From assembly GCF_900639865.1 (NCBI RefSeq), contig NZ_CAAAHX010000006.1:62001-126000 (forward strand): a stretch of DNA of 64,000 nt, given 5' to 3'. The notes beneath the pieces are model-generated. The model did no database searches. It worked only from the letters and a program-made list of their open reading frames with translations, and had not been told where the DNA came from. This stretch comes from Legionella gresilensis (GTDB lineage: Bacteria > Pseudomonadota > Gammaproteobacteria > Legionellales > Legionellaceae). How positions within the stretch are numbered: the first letter of the stretch is position 1; every line of letters begins with the position of its first letter. Of this stretch, positions 1-8,955 are shown one piece after another. The position numbers and the translations under genes were made by a program.

Positions 1-255
1 CAATTAAAAGTAATGGCATTACAGCCAGCCATGACATTTGCAGCTGTAACCCATCCAGAATACGTAGCTGATCCAGAAAATTCACATCCAGCTCAAAATA
101 TTTTCCAATCGTACGCTCAAGAAGATAATTTGCGACATATCATGGGATATGCTGGATTCTACACCTATAAGTTTCCCAAACTTCAAGAGAGCCAAGAAGC
201 AGATAGTCAACAAGAAGCTGCTGACTCTGCTCCCTCATCTTCTGTACCTCGTTAA
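1..255 (+). CDS. C-terminal end of an unknown protein (5' truncated by window)
   Basis: The reading frame is open from the first base (Q-L-K-V then M-A-L-Q), so this is probably the last 84 residues of a protein that begins outside the window. The tail is rich in Gln, Glu, Ala and Ser and ends in a low-complexity SAPSSSVPR stretch. The part before it contains aromatic residues (HIMGYAGFYTYKFPK). I do not recognise the family. A strong hairpin terminator follows 30 bases after the stop, so this is the end of a transcription unit. An internal ATG at base 13 could be a start, but no ribosome binding site is visible before it. Confidence 0.5.
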   Translation, partial: QLKVMALQPAMTFAAVTHPEYVADPENSHPAQNIFQSYAQEDNLRHIMGYAGFYTYKFPKLQESQEADSQQEAADSAPSSSVPR

Positions 256-285
256 TTTTAGGACAAAAATTAATTTTAATTACTG

Positions 286-316
286 ACCCGCTTTCTAAAA
301 AGCGGGTTGCCTTTTA
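286..316 (+). terminator. Rho-independent terminator
   Basis: A perfect 9-bp stem (acccgcttt / aaagcgggt) with a 4-base loop is followed by a short T-rich run (tgccttttaa). It lies just after the stop of the truncated first gene and before the promoter region of the next one. Confidence 0.8.
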
Positions 317-429
317 AACGCGAATCTTATCCTATCAATTTAATTAACTAAAGGAATTTTATCCAAATTAGCTCATATTGGTATGTTATTTGCTAAACTG
401 TGTATAAGAAGTAAGAAAAGGAGTTAGTC

Positions 430-927
430 ATGGATAAGTTGATTCTACATCCTACTGAGACTAGTCAATGGTATGCCTTAGTTAATGAAGCTCAAGCATC
501 TACTCGCTTAATTCTTAATGAAAATACTGAAAGTTATTTAGTTTTCTTGCTCATGCGCTTTTCACAAGGTCCTAGATTGATAGAATCAGTTATTGCGTTA
601 GACTTTTTAGAATCAATGCAAACAACAGGCCGCAGGCAAGCCGATTTATTAAGGGACGTAGGGGATAAAAGCTTACTTTTTTGTGGCTTATTTCCTGGCA
701 TCGCTGAACGCCGTAAGCTTAATTTAAATTATTTTTCTAATATAGGGCAAATTGCTTATCTTAGTGTTGGGGAGCTACATACGCCTGAGACGGCAGAACT
801 ATTTTTCCAACTTAGCGCCCAATTTGCTACATTACAACAAGTATTACAGGCTATGCGTGGTGAATACTTAAAGTTTAGTGAAATAGATCCGGGAATTATT
901 TCAGCAACTAAGCTGCCATTACAATAA
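430..927 (+). CDS. conserved hypothetical protein, 165 aa
   Basis: A complete frame with a good ribosome binding site (aaaaggag about 8 bases before the ATG). The protein has no signal peptide and no membrane segment and looks like a compact, mostly helical cytosolic protein. The central part holds GRRQADLLRDVGDKSLLFCGLFPG followed by basic RRKLNLNYF, a pattern I associate with small conserved hypothetical proteins of Legionella and Coxiella relatives; I cannot name a function. It sits alone on the plus strand, convergent with hslO, with only 13 bases between the two stops. Confidence 0.7.
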   Translation: MDKLILHPTETSQWYALVNEAQASTRLILNENTESYLVFLLMRFSQGPRLIESVIALDFLESMQTTGRRQADLLRDVGDKSLLFCGLFPGIAERRKLNLNYFSNIGQIAYLSVGELHTPETAELFFQLSAQFATLQQVLQAMRGEYLKFSEIDPGIISATKLPLQ

Positions 928-940
928 TGTAGTTAAAAAA

Positions 941-1783
941 TTAATTGCCTTTATGAAATAGCATGGTAATGTCAATGGCGTCAAAGCTATAATGTTGATT
1001 ACAAAAATCACAAGTAACATCAATTTTACCTTTCTCAGCCAATAACTCTTTAATATCCTTTTCACCTAAAACTGTTAATACTTGTCTCATCTTGTCAGGA
1101 CTACAGCGGCACTTAAATGTGACCATTTTGTTGTCAAAAACTCGAATATCGGTTTCGTGATATAAACGATATAAAAGCGTTTCATTATCAAGATTAAGTA
1201 ACTCTGGCTCACTTATCGTTTGGCCAATATGTACTGCATATTCCCAAAATTGTTCGCGCTGCTCGGAACTTTGTCCTGGCATTAATTGCAGTAAGAGACC
1301 GGCAACTTTTGTATCATCACTTGCCAGCCATACACGACTTGGTATTTGTTCAGATTGGGCATAATAATACATTAAATTTTCAGCCATAGAGGTACTTTGG
1401 ATAGGTAGAATACTTTGATAAGACTGGGTCTGATTATAGGGATTGATGGTAAGCACCATTTTCCCCTCTAAAAAAGCAGCAGCATATTCTTCAGTTGTTA
1501 AATCAGGTTGAAACTTCGCAAATCCTCGTAAATGTAACTGATGATCGCATTGAATTAATAGAAGCGGTAAGCGTTTGTCGCCTTGGAATTGTAAGCTTAG
1601 TTCCCCTTCAAATTTGATGCTGCCTATCATTAACAAACAGGATACTAATGCTTCCCCTAAAACATTTTTCACCATGGGTGGATAAGTTCTTTGGTTAATA
1701 ATAGTTGTGTAAGCATGATCTAAATGGGCAATTTCCCCACGAATACTAGCGTGTTCGAACATAAAGCGTTGTAGACTATCCAT
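941..1783 (-). CDS. hslO: 33 kDa redox-regulated chaperone Hsp33
   Basis: Hsp33 is a cytosolic holdase chaperone switched on when oxidants release zinc from four cysteines. The C-terminal zinc motif is complete: a CxC pair (KCRCSPDK) followed about 30 residues later by CxxC (CDFCNQ). The N-terminal part matches the family (MDSLQRFMFEHASIRGE, then HAYTTIINQRTYPP and conserved LLGEAL-type text). The 280-residue length is normal. I chose the ATG at 1783 because GGGGA lies correctly before it and MDSLQRF is the usual N-terminus. An ATG 33 bases upstream would add MILILLKWGIT, which is not typical. It is probably monocistronic, induced by oxidative or heat stress. Confidence 0.95.
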   Translation of the reverse strand: MDSLQRFMFEHASIRGEIAHLDHAYTTIINQRTYPPMVKNVLGEALVSCLLMIGSIKFEGELSLQFQGDKRLPLLLIQCDHQLHLRGFAKFQPDLTTEEYAAAFLEGKMVLTINPYNQTQSYQSILPIQSTSMAENLMYYYAQSEQIPSRVWLASDDTKVAGLLLQLMPGQSSEQREQFWEYAVHIGQTISEPELLNLDNETLLYRLYHETDIRVFDNKMVTFKCRCSPDKMRQVLTVLGEKDIKELLAEKGKIDVTCDFCNQHYSFDAIDITMLFHKGN

Positions 1784-2057
1784 GGTTATTCCCCATTTAA
1801 GTAAAATCAAAATCAACTATTCTAACATATGCTTATTTAATGCTGAATGTGTATAATTTAGCAAATTTCTTTAATAACACGATGGCTTTAGACTGCAGTA
1901 AATTTACAAATTAGCCTTAAATTTTTCCTACTACTTATAGCGTTAGATCTTTTGTATTTCTATTAGAGTTTAGCTCGCTATAATAACTTGCAAAATATTT
2001 AGGCTTTTTAACTTAAAGTATTTAGTAAATAAAATTAAGTTTATCTAGGATGTATTA

Positions 2058-4055
2058 ATGCTTAATCCTCACCAAATGGCAGCTGTGAAATATATTGATG
2101 GGCCCTTACTCGTTATAGCGGGTGCTGGGAGTGGTAAAACACGAGTTATTACTCAAAAGATTGCTTATTTAATAGAACAATGTGGTTACAGTGCGTCATC
2201 CATTTATGCCATTACTTTTACCAATAAAGCAGCTGAAGAAATGCGTAGTCGAATTGCGGCAACTATTAATGCGCCTAAGCGTCGTGGCTTAAATATAGCA
2301 ACTTTTCATACTCTTGGTTTAAAAATCATCAAAAAGCACTTGGAACGGTGTAATTTACGTACCGGTTTTTCTATCTTTGATAGTGAAGACAGTCAACAGT
2401 TATTAAAAAATTACTTACCTATTGGGCGCGCTCAAGATCGAGATTATCTAGCTCAAGTGCAACACCAAATTTCTAGATGGAAAAATGACTTATTAACGCC
2501 TAAAGATTGCTATAAGCAACCAAAGACGAGTCCAATTTTTGACGATGCCCTATTAGTCTATGAGCAATATCAAGAAGCACTTAAGGCCTATAATGCGGTT
2601 GATTTTGATGATTTAATCAAAATTCCTGTTCATCTTCTTAATCAAGATGCCAAAATTCGTGAATTTTGGCAAAATAAAGTCCGTCACTTATTAGTTGATG
2701 AATACCAGGACTCAAATACCAGTCAGTATTTATTTATTAAATTATTAACAGGCATTCGCGCTCGCTTTACTGTGGTGGGTGATGATGATCAATCAATCTA
2801 TGCTTGGCGCGGAGCAAGACCTGAAAATTTGGCACAGTTGAAAAAAGACTATCCGCAATTAAAAGTTATTATGTTAGAGCAAAATTATCGTTCAACAAGT
2901 CAGATCCTGCATGTCGCGAATACTTTAATTGCCAATAATACTCATTTATTTGAAAAAAAATTATGGAGCCAACTAGGTCAAGGCGAATTATTGCGTGTTC
3001 TATGCTGCAAAGATGAACAAGATGAGGCTGAACAAGTGGTTATGGATATGATTAGCCATAAATTGCGTTTAGGAAAAAAATATGGAGAGTATGCGATCTT
3101 ATATCGCGGCAATCACCAATCTCGTATTTTTGAAAAAGTTTTGCGCCATCATAGTATTGCTTATCGGATTAGTGGTGGCCAATCTTGGTTTGCCCGTGCA
3201 GAAGTGAAGGATGTTTTCGCTTATTTAAGGCTAATATGCAATGAAGCAGATGATGCTGGATTTTTAAGAGCTGTTAATACGCCTAAGCGAGGTATTGGTG
3301 ATGCGAGTCTAACGGCTTTGGGCCAATATGCACAATTAAGGCAACTTAGTTTATTTCAATGTGCTGATCACATGGCTTTGGCTGAGCGGATTGCTGAGAA
3401 GCCACGTTTAGCATTAGAAAGCTTTAAGCGATGGGTATTAGGAATTAAAGAGCGTCTAGCTAATCATGCTAATCCTGTCGAGATATTACGCGAAATGGTC
3501 GAGGAAAGCGGTTATGAAGCTTACCTTTACGAACAGTGCAATTCACCAGCCAGAGCGCAACGTGGTATGGAAAATATCTGGGAATTGCTCGATTGGGTAG
3601 GACGCTTATTAGAAAAGGATGCTACGCAAACTTTAAGTGATGTAATTAATAAACTTATCTTAATTGATATTTTAGAACAATCCGGCGAAGCTAATGAAGA
3701 CAGTGTACAGCTTATGACGTTACATGCAGCAAAAGGACTAGAATTTCCTTTCGTTTATTTAGTCGGTATGGAAGAGGATTTATTACCGCATCGGGTGAGT
3801 ATTGATGAAGATCAAATTGAAGAAGAAAGACGTTTAGCTTATGTAGGTATTACACGTGCGCAGAAGGGGCTTTGTTTAACGTTGGCTAAGCAGCGACGTC
3901 GCGGCGGTGAAATACAAGATTGCCTACCGAGTCGCTTTCTAGATGAATTACCAAAGGATAGTTTAGAATGGTTTGGTAAAGGTGAACGCAACGAAGAGCG
4001 GTCTAAAGCCTTGGCTAAATCCCATTTAACTAGCTTAAAAAGTTTACTTAATTAA
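2058..4055 (+). CDS. rep: ATP-dependent DNA helicase Rep (superfamily 1)
   Basis: Rep is a 3'-5' helicase that clears proteins ahead of replication forks and helps restart them. The 665 residues match Rep (E. coli about 673). Visible SF1A motifs in order: Q-motif LNPHQMAAVKY at the N-terminus, Walker A GAGSGKTR (22-29), motif Ia TFTNKAAEEM, Walker B DEYQDSN (about 215), motif III GDDDQSIYAWRGA (about 240), motif IV QNYRST, motif V TLHAAKGLEF and motif VI EERRLAYVGITRA. The C-terminus is short and lacks the UvrD tail, favouring Rep over UvrD. The start has an aggatgt-type ribosome binding site. The stop codon lies inside a long terminator hairpin. Confidence 0.94.
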   Translation: MLNPHQMAAVKYIDGPLLVIAGAGSGKTRVITQKIAYLIEQCGYSASSIYAITFTNKAAEEMRSRIAATINAPKRRGLNIATFHTLGLKIIKKHLERCNLRTGFSIFDSEDSQQLLKNYLPIGRAQDRDYLAQVQHQISRWKNDLLTPKDCYKQPKTSPIFDDALLVYEQYQEALKAYNAVDFDDLIKIPVHLLNQDAKIREFWQNKVRHLLVDEYQDSNTSQYLFIKLLTGIRARFTVVGDDDQSIYAWRGARPENLAQLKKDYPQLKVIMLEQNYRSTSQILHVANTLIANNTHLFEKKLWSQLGQGELLRVLCCKDEQDEAEQVVMDMISHKLRLGKKYGEYAILYRGNHQSRIFEKVLRHHSIAYRISGGQSWFARAEVKDVFAYLRLICNEADDAGFLRAVNTPKRGIGDASLTALGQYAQLRQLSLFQCADHMALAERIAEKPRLALESFKRWVLGIKERLANHANPVEILREMVEESGYEAYLYEQCNSPARAQRGMENIWELLDWVGRLLEKDATQTLSDVINKLILIDILEQSGEANEDSVQLMTLHAAKGLEFPFVYLVGMEEDLLPHRVSIDEDQIEEERRLAYVGITRAQKGLCLTLAKQRRRGGEIQDCLPSRFLDELPKDSLEWFGKGERNEERSKALAKSHLTSLKSLLN

Positions 4056-4113
4056 CGTTTGTTTGACATAAAAGAGACAAAGGCTCTTTTGTGTCGCTAA
4101 ACAAACGTTAATT
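4050..4113. terminator. long composite inverted repeat, likely bidirectional terminator
   Basis: An outer perfect 15-bp arm (aattaacgtttgttt, 4050-4064) pairs with 4099-4113. An inner 12-bp arm (gacataaaagag, 4065-4076) pairs with 4084-4095 with a single G-U-type mismatch, around a 7-base loop. Three bases (gct) bulge on one side only. The hairpin includes the rep stop codon and lies between the convergent rep and mavN genes, so it probably ends transcription from both sides. It is unusually long for a terminator. Confidence 0.75.
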
Positions 4114-4189
4114 AGTGTGGATTTCATTAAGCTAACTAAAGCAATCAATCTATCTGATTGACTGCTCTAACTATTAGGAATAAAGCCTT

Positions 4190-6109
4190 TTATGCTGCTG
4201 GTGAGACACGGTTAGAAAGATCTTCTAAAAATTCAGTGGTTGTAGTTTTCTTAGTAAAGAAACGAGGTTTTTGGTAAGTAGCATCGTGAGCTGCTTCTTT
4301 AACTTGGGCAGCAGGATTGAGCTGAGCGCCAGTTTTTCTAATTTCATCTTGTAATGCACTAAGTTTAGCTTCTTTTTCTTCTGCAACCTTAGAATTAACC
4401 AATACACCTTTTAAATGTTTGTTTTTAAAACTTTCAATTCGATAATCAGCTTGTTCAACACGCCAGTCTGAAGATACTTTTTGTTCTTCCGATGTAACTT
4501 GCACATTTTCAACAGGTTGTTGTCCTGTTTGTTTATTCCAAGCTTCCTTGAAACTTAAAGCATGCTTTGAGCTATCTTTATTACGTTGGCTTGTCGCATA
4601 ATCCCAAAGCGCTGCTAATAAATATAAGGGTGAAAAAACAACTTTTAAAAATCTAGTTGGCAAATCAACTTCATGAGTATGTCCTTCATCTGCCTGTAAT
4701 TGTTCTTTTAGTAAATCCTTTGTTTGATGATAATGATCTGTGTGTTTATGATTATGCACATGCTCTTGTTCAAAAAAGTAATGTGCATCTTCAAAACCTT
4801 CACTGATGATCCCTAAAAGGGCTGAAACAATTTCGGGGACACCTGGCACTCTGTCGGAAGTAACTCCAATGCTAACTAAATGTCCTAAGAAGAGAAGTAT
4901 TCTTAATGGCGTAAGGGTTAATTTAAGAAGGATTCGGGCAGGGTTAAATAGCTGCAGCCAATTTTCATGCTCTTTAAGTTTTTGAAAAGCATTTTGGATT
5001 GATGTAGAGGCCTTAGTAAAAATATTTCCCTTCGTACGTGTCAAACCATCAATCATTTCTAATGATTCACTCGTATTTTGCAAATTGAAAATAAGGGTTG
5101 AAGTACCGGTAATAATAGGATTAATGATTCCCATAATGAATGCTGGCATTTTACCCATCCAAGTAAATAGAGGTTGGGCAGTTTTGGCAACGGTCCACCA
5201 GGTTCCAGCTGTACAAATGGTGAGTGCTACAGTAAGTGTTAATAAGCTAACTGCAGTAATTGCTAAAAAGACATTACGTATTTTGTGCTCGGAGGCGTTT
5301 TCTTTAGTGAAATTATTTTTAATTTTAAAAAACCATTTACGTAAAGTGTCATTATTAATCATGTCTGTTACGGCATTATAAGTAAGAAAGCCATAAGCAG
5401 CGCCGGCAATAATTGCCATAGGGACAATAGCAAGAGGTAAAATGGTAAAAGGAAGGCTTGCAAGTAGCGGAATAGTTGCAAATCCGCCCACTAAAAGATA
5501 GGTTGTCCCTAATCCCATAAATACACCTGCTAAAGCGCTAAAAACTCGCACTCCTTTAAACGTGGTTGTACGGTATACTAATTTTTCTATTGCTTCTTTT
5601 TGCCCATGGGTAGCAAGCCAAAATTGTAATTGAATTTTATACTTACTATAAGTATTAAGTTCATCTTCATTAGGCTTTTTATAAAGTTGGAGGGCAAACC
5701 ATTTGCGCATATCAGACATGGTTTTTTCTATTTTCTTTTTACGCGCGAGACTCTCTTTATCTAAATTTTTATGACTAAATTTGTTTAATAATTTTAATTG
5801 AGCTTCATAATCTTTAAAAAATTGTGGGCAATCTTTATCGTCTGTATCTGGAAAATGATGCAATAAAAACTCATCTGCTAAATAGCGAGGTAAGTAATCG
5901 CCTTTAAAAAGTTTTTTGAAAGCACCTTTGATATTTTGTAAATAAATTTCACCTTCATAAGCCACTGATAGACCAAACGAAGCAAAGGCTAAGGGTAATA
6001 ATGGCAATATGGCATACATACCACCAAAACTTAAAAAACCGATAATTAAACTTGCACCTAAGGTTAAGAGAGTTAGTAGTAAATAATAAGGGATCTTTTT
6101 TGTTTTCAT
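4190..6109 (-). CDS. mavN: MavN/IroT-like iron transporter effector, multi-pass membrane protein
   Basis: A 639-residue polytopic protein. Hydrophobic segments lie near residues 8-48, 190-250 (two), 279-305, 320-345, 392-412 and 488-504. A histidine-rich loop at about 443-461 (EHVHNHKHTDHYH) plus GHTHE at 476-480 suggests metal binding. The C-terminal 130 residues are soluble and charged. In L. pneumophila, mavN/iroT is an iron-regulated Dot/Icm effector inserted in the vacuole membrane that imports ferrous iron, and as I recall it sits next to lapA. This gene has the same neighbour in divergent orientation and a strong Fur box upstream. The assignment therefore rests on topology, Fur control and synteny, recalled rather than aligned. 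An unrelated metal-binding effector is the alternative. Confidence 0.8.
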   Translation of the reverse strand: MKTKKIPYYLLLTLLTLGASLIIGFLSFGGMYAILPLLPLAFASFGLSVAYEGEIYLQNIKGAFKKLFKGDYLPRYLADEFLLHHFPDTDDKDCPQFFKDYEAQLKLLNKFSHKNLDKESLARKKKIEKTMSDMRKWFALQLYKKPNEDELNTYSKYKIQLQFWLATHGQKEAIEKLVYRTTTFKGVRVFSALAGVFMGLGTTYLLVGGFATIPLLASLPFTILPLAIVPMAIIAGAAYGFLTYNAVTDMINNDTLRKWFFKIKNNFTKENASEHKIRNVFLAITAVSLLTLTVALTICTAGTWWTVAKTAQPLFTWMGKMPAFIMGIINPIITGTSTLIFNLQNTSESLEMIDGLTRTKGNIFTKASTSIQNAFQKLKEHENWLQLFNPARILLKLTLTPLRILLFLGHLVSIGVTSDRVPGVPEIVSALLGIISEGFEDAHYFFEQEHVHNHKHTDHYHQTKDLLKEQLQADEGHTHEVDLPTRFLKVVFSPLYLLAALWDYATSQRNKDSSKHALSFKEAWNKQTGQQPVENVQVTSEEQKVSSDWRVEQADYRIESFKNKHLKGVLVNSKVAEEKEAKLSALQDEIRKTGAQLNPAAQVKEAAHDATYQKPRFFTKKTTTTEFLEDLSNRVSPAA

Positions 6110-6151
6110 TGTTCACCAAGTAAACATTTTACGAAGGCGTAACTTTATAAC

Positions 6152-6173
6152 AAATGAAAATGATTATCAATAC
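6152..6173 (-). promoter_or_regulatory. Fur box and promoter of mavN
   Basis: Read on the minus strand the site is attgataatcattttcatt. It matches about 14 of 16 positions of the core Fur consensus aatgataatcattatc. It overlaps a plausible promoter: ttgata, a 17-base spacer, then taaagt (or tataaa with a 15-base spacer). The mavN start lies about 45 bases downstream. Ferric uptake regulator with iron would block this promoter. The site also lies about 200 bases before lapA on the other strand, where an effect is less likely. Confidence 0.8.
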
Positions 6174-6366
6174 CATTTAGGTTAAAATAGAATCAACAGG
6201 TTTAGAAAACATAATTTCGATTTAAAAATTGTTATTTTTGCAGCAAACATTTCCATTCATAATTCAGTTAATAATCACTTTGTAGGCTAAGTAACTTAAA
6301 AATCAATTTCCATATTTACAGTGATGAGGTACCATCAAAATGATTTTAACAGTTAAAGGAGCAATA

Positions 6367-7563
6367 ATGCGTTCTTACTCATGGATGACTCTGTTTTCAG
6401 CAAGTTTTTTGTTAGCTAACCCAGTAATAGCAAACACTAGCGCGAAAACAGAGCAACTAAAGGTTCCTCAGTGTTTAGCAGCACATTTACCCTCAGACTA
6501 TACCGTCATTGCGGAGAATAATTCTTTTAGAATTATAGACATACCGGCCACTGATTTAGAAAAAATTGTTCATATTGCTGATAAAGTAAAATGTGGTCGT
6601 TTTACTAATATTACCCATCGTATGCAAAGTACGAATAGACAGGCTCGTCAAAAACAGGCACAGCAGTTATTAGTTAAATCGCCTAAAAAAACGTTATTAG
6701 CTCGTCAAAGTGCTTATCCTATTCAACATCAAGTTGAAGTCTCGGAAGCCATTGGCAAAGTTAATGTTGAAACTATTATGGCAACGTTAACTCATTTAAC
6801 CTCCTACGAGAATCGTTCAGCAACTAAAGATACAGGTGTTCAAACAGCTAAATGGTTACAGGCTAGATTTGAAGAGTTGGCAAAAGGTGCAAAACGCAGT
6901 GATACTGAGACTTACTTTGTAAAAACAGGTAGCTATTATAAGCAGCCATCATTGGTAACTGTATTGGGCAAAGATATTAAAGCGCCTGCTATTGTAATCG
7001 GTGCTCATATGGATACGTTAGATGGTAGAATGCCAGGCGCTGGTGATGATGGTAGTGGTTCATCTAGTTTAATGGAAGTTGCCCGTGTTTTACTAGAATC
7101 ATCTTATGAATTCAAAAGGCCTATTTATTTTATTTGGTATGCTGCAGAAGAGCGTGGTTTAGTTGGCTCTCAATATGTTGTAGAACATTTTTTAGATGAG
7201 TCCATTCCAGTTAAGGCTGTAATGCAACTTGATATGACAGGCTTCCGTAATGATCGTAATGACCCAACTATGTGGGTTTTTAAAGATTATACTGATCGTG
7301 CTCTAACAAATTTCGTTAGTGACTTAATTCAGACTTATCTTGGTGTTCCAGTTGCAGAATCCTATTGCGGTTATGGCTGTAGCGATCATGCTTCTTGGGA
7401 TGATGAAGGAATTCCCGCAGCTTTCCCTTGTGAAACAAGCTTTGAAGATCATAACCCCTATATTCATTCATCTAAAGATACAATGGATCGTTTAACGCCT
7501 GAGCATATGGCTAATTTTAGTAAACTAGGATTAGCATTTGCGATTGAATTAGCAAGTGAGTAG
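6367..7563 (+). CDS. lapA: secreted zinc aminopeptidase, M28 family (LapA-like)
   Basis: The precursor has a Sec signal peptide (MRSYSWMTLFSASFLLANPVIANTSA) and a propeptide of about 100 residues before the M28 metallopeptidase domain. The two-zinc site is visible in order: GAHMDTLDG (His, Asp), GAGDDGSGSSS (bridging Asp), AAEERGLVGS (catalytic Glu-Glu), QLDMTG (Asp) and HNPYIHSSKDT (His). A conserved Cys pair lies in YCGYGCSDHASW. L. pneumophila LapA is a leucine aminopeptidase released by the type II secretion system. I chose the ATG at 6367 because AAAGGAG stands 6 bases before it and it gives a clean signal peptide; an ATG 27 bases upstream has neither. Confidence 0.88.
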   Translation: MRSYSWMTLFSASFLLANPVIANTSAKTEQLKVPQCLAAHLPSDYTVIAENNSFRIIDIPATDLEKIVHIADKVKCGRFTNITHRMQSTNRQARQKQAQQLLVKSPKKTLLARQSAYPIQHQVEVSEAIGKVNVETIMATLTHLTSYENRSATKDTGVQTAKWLQARFEELAKGAKRSDTETYFVKTGSYYKQPSLVTVLGKDIKAPAIVIGAHMDTLDGRMPGAGDDGSGSSSLMEVARVLLESSYEFKRPIYFIWYAAEERGLVGSQYVVEHFLDESIPVKAVMQLDMTGFRNDRNDPTMWVFKDYTDRALTNFVSDLIQTYLGVPVAESYCGYGCSDHASWDDEGIPAAFPCETSFEDHNPYIHSSKDTMDRLTPEHMANFSKLGLAFAIELASE

Positions 7564-7599
7564 TATCTTTTTAATTTTTTTGATAATCCTATAGATTTG

Positions 7600-7629
7600 G
7601 TGGTCATTCTGTTAAGAGTGACCACTTTT
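7600..7629. terminator. terminator between convergent lapA and queC-like gene
   Basis: A 7-bp stem (gtggtca / tgaccac) is extended by tct/aga inside, with a small loop, and is followed by tttta on the plus strand. It lies between the two convergent stop codons and can serve both genes. Confidence 0.75.
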
Positions 7630-7635
7630 AAATTA

Positions 7636-8448
7636 TTAGTTAATTTTAACCTTATTTTCTTCTAAAACTGATAAAACATGTGCTTTTACAGTATTCCAAT
7701 CAGCCATACCATTTTCATCCGCATATAATACCGGATCAACACGATTTAATTGTATGAAAGCTGCGATTCGTTGCACAGATGAAGCAGATTTATAATCGGA
7801 AATCCCATCTGTATTTGGCTTATATGAGGTAATAGTTCTCTTATAAATTTCGTTAAAGTCTAAATTTAATTGCTTACAAGCGTCTTCTCCATCTTTTAAA
7901 ATGCCATATTTATCACTATGTAAGTAGGGCATATAATTAATGACTTTGTGAGCATCCCAATTACCTGCTTGAAAAGCTTGATAATCGGCATTAACGAATT
8001 CAGGACGACAATCAGGATATACAGCATGGTCTTCTGAATGAATACCTAAGGCTACACAGATGGTGGTATTTTCCTCAATAGCTCGTGAGAGCGCTGCTGC
8101 TTGCAAGATGGAAATAAAAATCTTGTTACGATTTGGCACAACAGTAGCCGCCATATTTTCGCCATCATATAAACCTTCAGGAACAACATCCCCACCATCA
8201 ACAAGGGCTGAAAATAATAGCTCACTTAGCCCATTTAAATGCACTAAATGATGATTAATTTTATATCCTTTTTCAGCTAAATATTGAACTAAATTTATTG
8301 CATAATCAATTTCAACTCTGTGTTTCTGGCCATATAAAAATGAAATTGCATTAACTTGATAATCTCTTGCTAATAAATGGAGTAATAATGTACTTGAATC
8401 CATTCCGCCGCTAAGTGCTAAATAGGCAGATTTCTTTAAATTTGGCAT
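7636..8448 (-). CDS. QueC/ExsB-family PP-loop ATPase lacking the zinc cysteines
   Basis: QueC makes 7-cyano-7-deazaguanine (preQ0) from carboxy-deazaguanine, ammonia and ATP. This 270-residue protein has the family's PP-loop SGGMDS (13-18), then FLYGQKHRVEI (37-47), VVPNRN (103-108), YPDCRPEF (144-151) and RTITSYKP (204-211). It lacks the zinc site: where QueC has C-x8-C-x2-C-x2-C before the R-x-x-AF motif, this protein has Ser208, Asp218, Ser221 and Ser224. The rest of the fold, including VQRIAAF, is kept, so it is not decaying randomly. It may be a paralogue with a changed substrate rather than true QueC. No other deazaguanine gene lies nearby, and no preQ1 riboswitch was recognised upstream. 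Confidence 0.8.
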   Translation of the reverse strand: MPNLKKSAYLALSGGMDSSTLLLHLLARDYQVNAISFLYGQKHRVEIDYAINLVQYLAEKGYKINHHLVHLNGLSELLFSALVDGGDVVPEGLYDGENMAATVVPNRNKIFISILQAAALSRAIEENTTICVALGIHSEDHAVYPDCRPEFVNADYQAFQAGNWDAHKVINYMPYLHSDKYGILKDGEDACKQLNLDFNEIYKRTITSYKPNTDGISDYKSASSVQRIAAFIQLNRVDPVLYADENGMADWNTVKAHVLSVLEENKVKIN

Positions 8449-8736
8449 GTTATTTTCTCTTTAACAAAAATTATGATATATAAGTAAAAGATATCAGTGC
8501 GCAGTATAAAAGAAGTTGGCTTTTTTCTCTATATGGTGAATTAAAAAACATTGATGATTTTACGAATAAGATAATTTATAATTTAACAATTAACTTTTAA
8601 AATCAGATTAAAAAATTAATGACTTTCAAACTGATTTATAGTAAAAAATAGGTGCCCTCCCAGGGTGCTGTTCAAAATTTACAAATATGAATATATTTTA
8701 AATCATTTTAATAACTATTTATTGAAGAGGAATGTA

Positions 8737-8955
8737 ATGGCTCTCATATCGAAAGCACGCTTTAATCAGAAGGAAAAAGTTAAAGTAGAATTAAGTAGTG
8801 AGGTTTTAAGGAAAATAGAAGCTTACTGCCAATGGTCACAAATTGATGATATTAGTTTTTTTATTGAAGAAGCAGCTTGTTATGTTTTCGCAAAGGATAA
8901 AGAGTGGAAAGCATACCAAAAACAAGCAAAAAAAGCTGAAAACAGCGAACGATAA
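8737..8955 (+). CDS. small protein, possible ribbon-helix-helix fold
   Basis: A 72-residue basic protein. The predicted order is strand-helix-helix: KVKVELSSEVL, then a helix to about AYCQWSQ, then DISFFIEEAACYVFAKD, then a charged lysine-rich tail. That order and size fit ribbon-helix-helix DNA-binding proteins, such as antitoxins or mobile-element regulators, but no family was recognised with certainty. I chose the ATG at 8737 because GAAGAGG lies just before it; an in-frame ATG 72 bases upstream would add a hydrophobic, Asn-rich, unlikely extension. No toxin-like partner is adjacent. The 288 bases upstream are AT-rich and hold no gene. Confidence 0.55.
   Translation: MALISKARFNQKEKVKVELSSEVLRKIEAYCQWSQIDDISFFIEEAACYVFAKDKEWKAYQKQAKKAENSER

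Noticed and set aside
5085-5381. 98-residue frame on the plus strand
   Set aside because: It is antisense to the well-supported mavN frame, lacks a ribosome binding site, and its composition mirrors the membrane segments of the other strand.
8665-8736. N-terminal extension of the 72-residue protein (MLFKIYKYEYILNHF)
   Set aside because: No ribosome binding site at the first ATG, while a clear one precedes the ATG at 8737.
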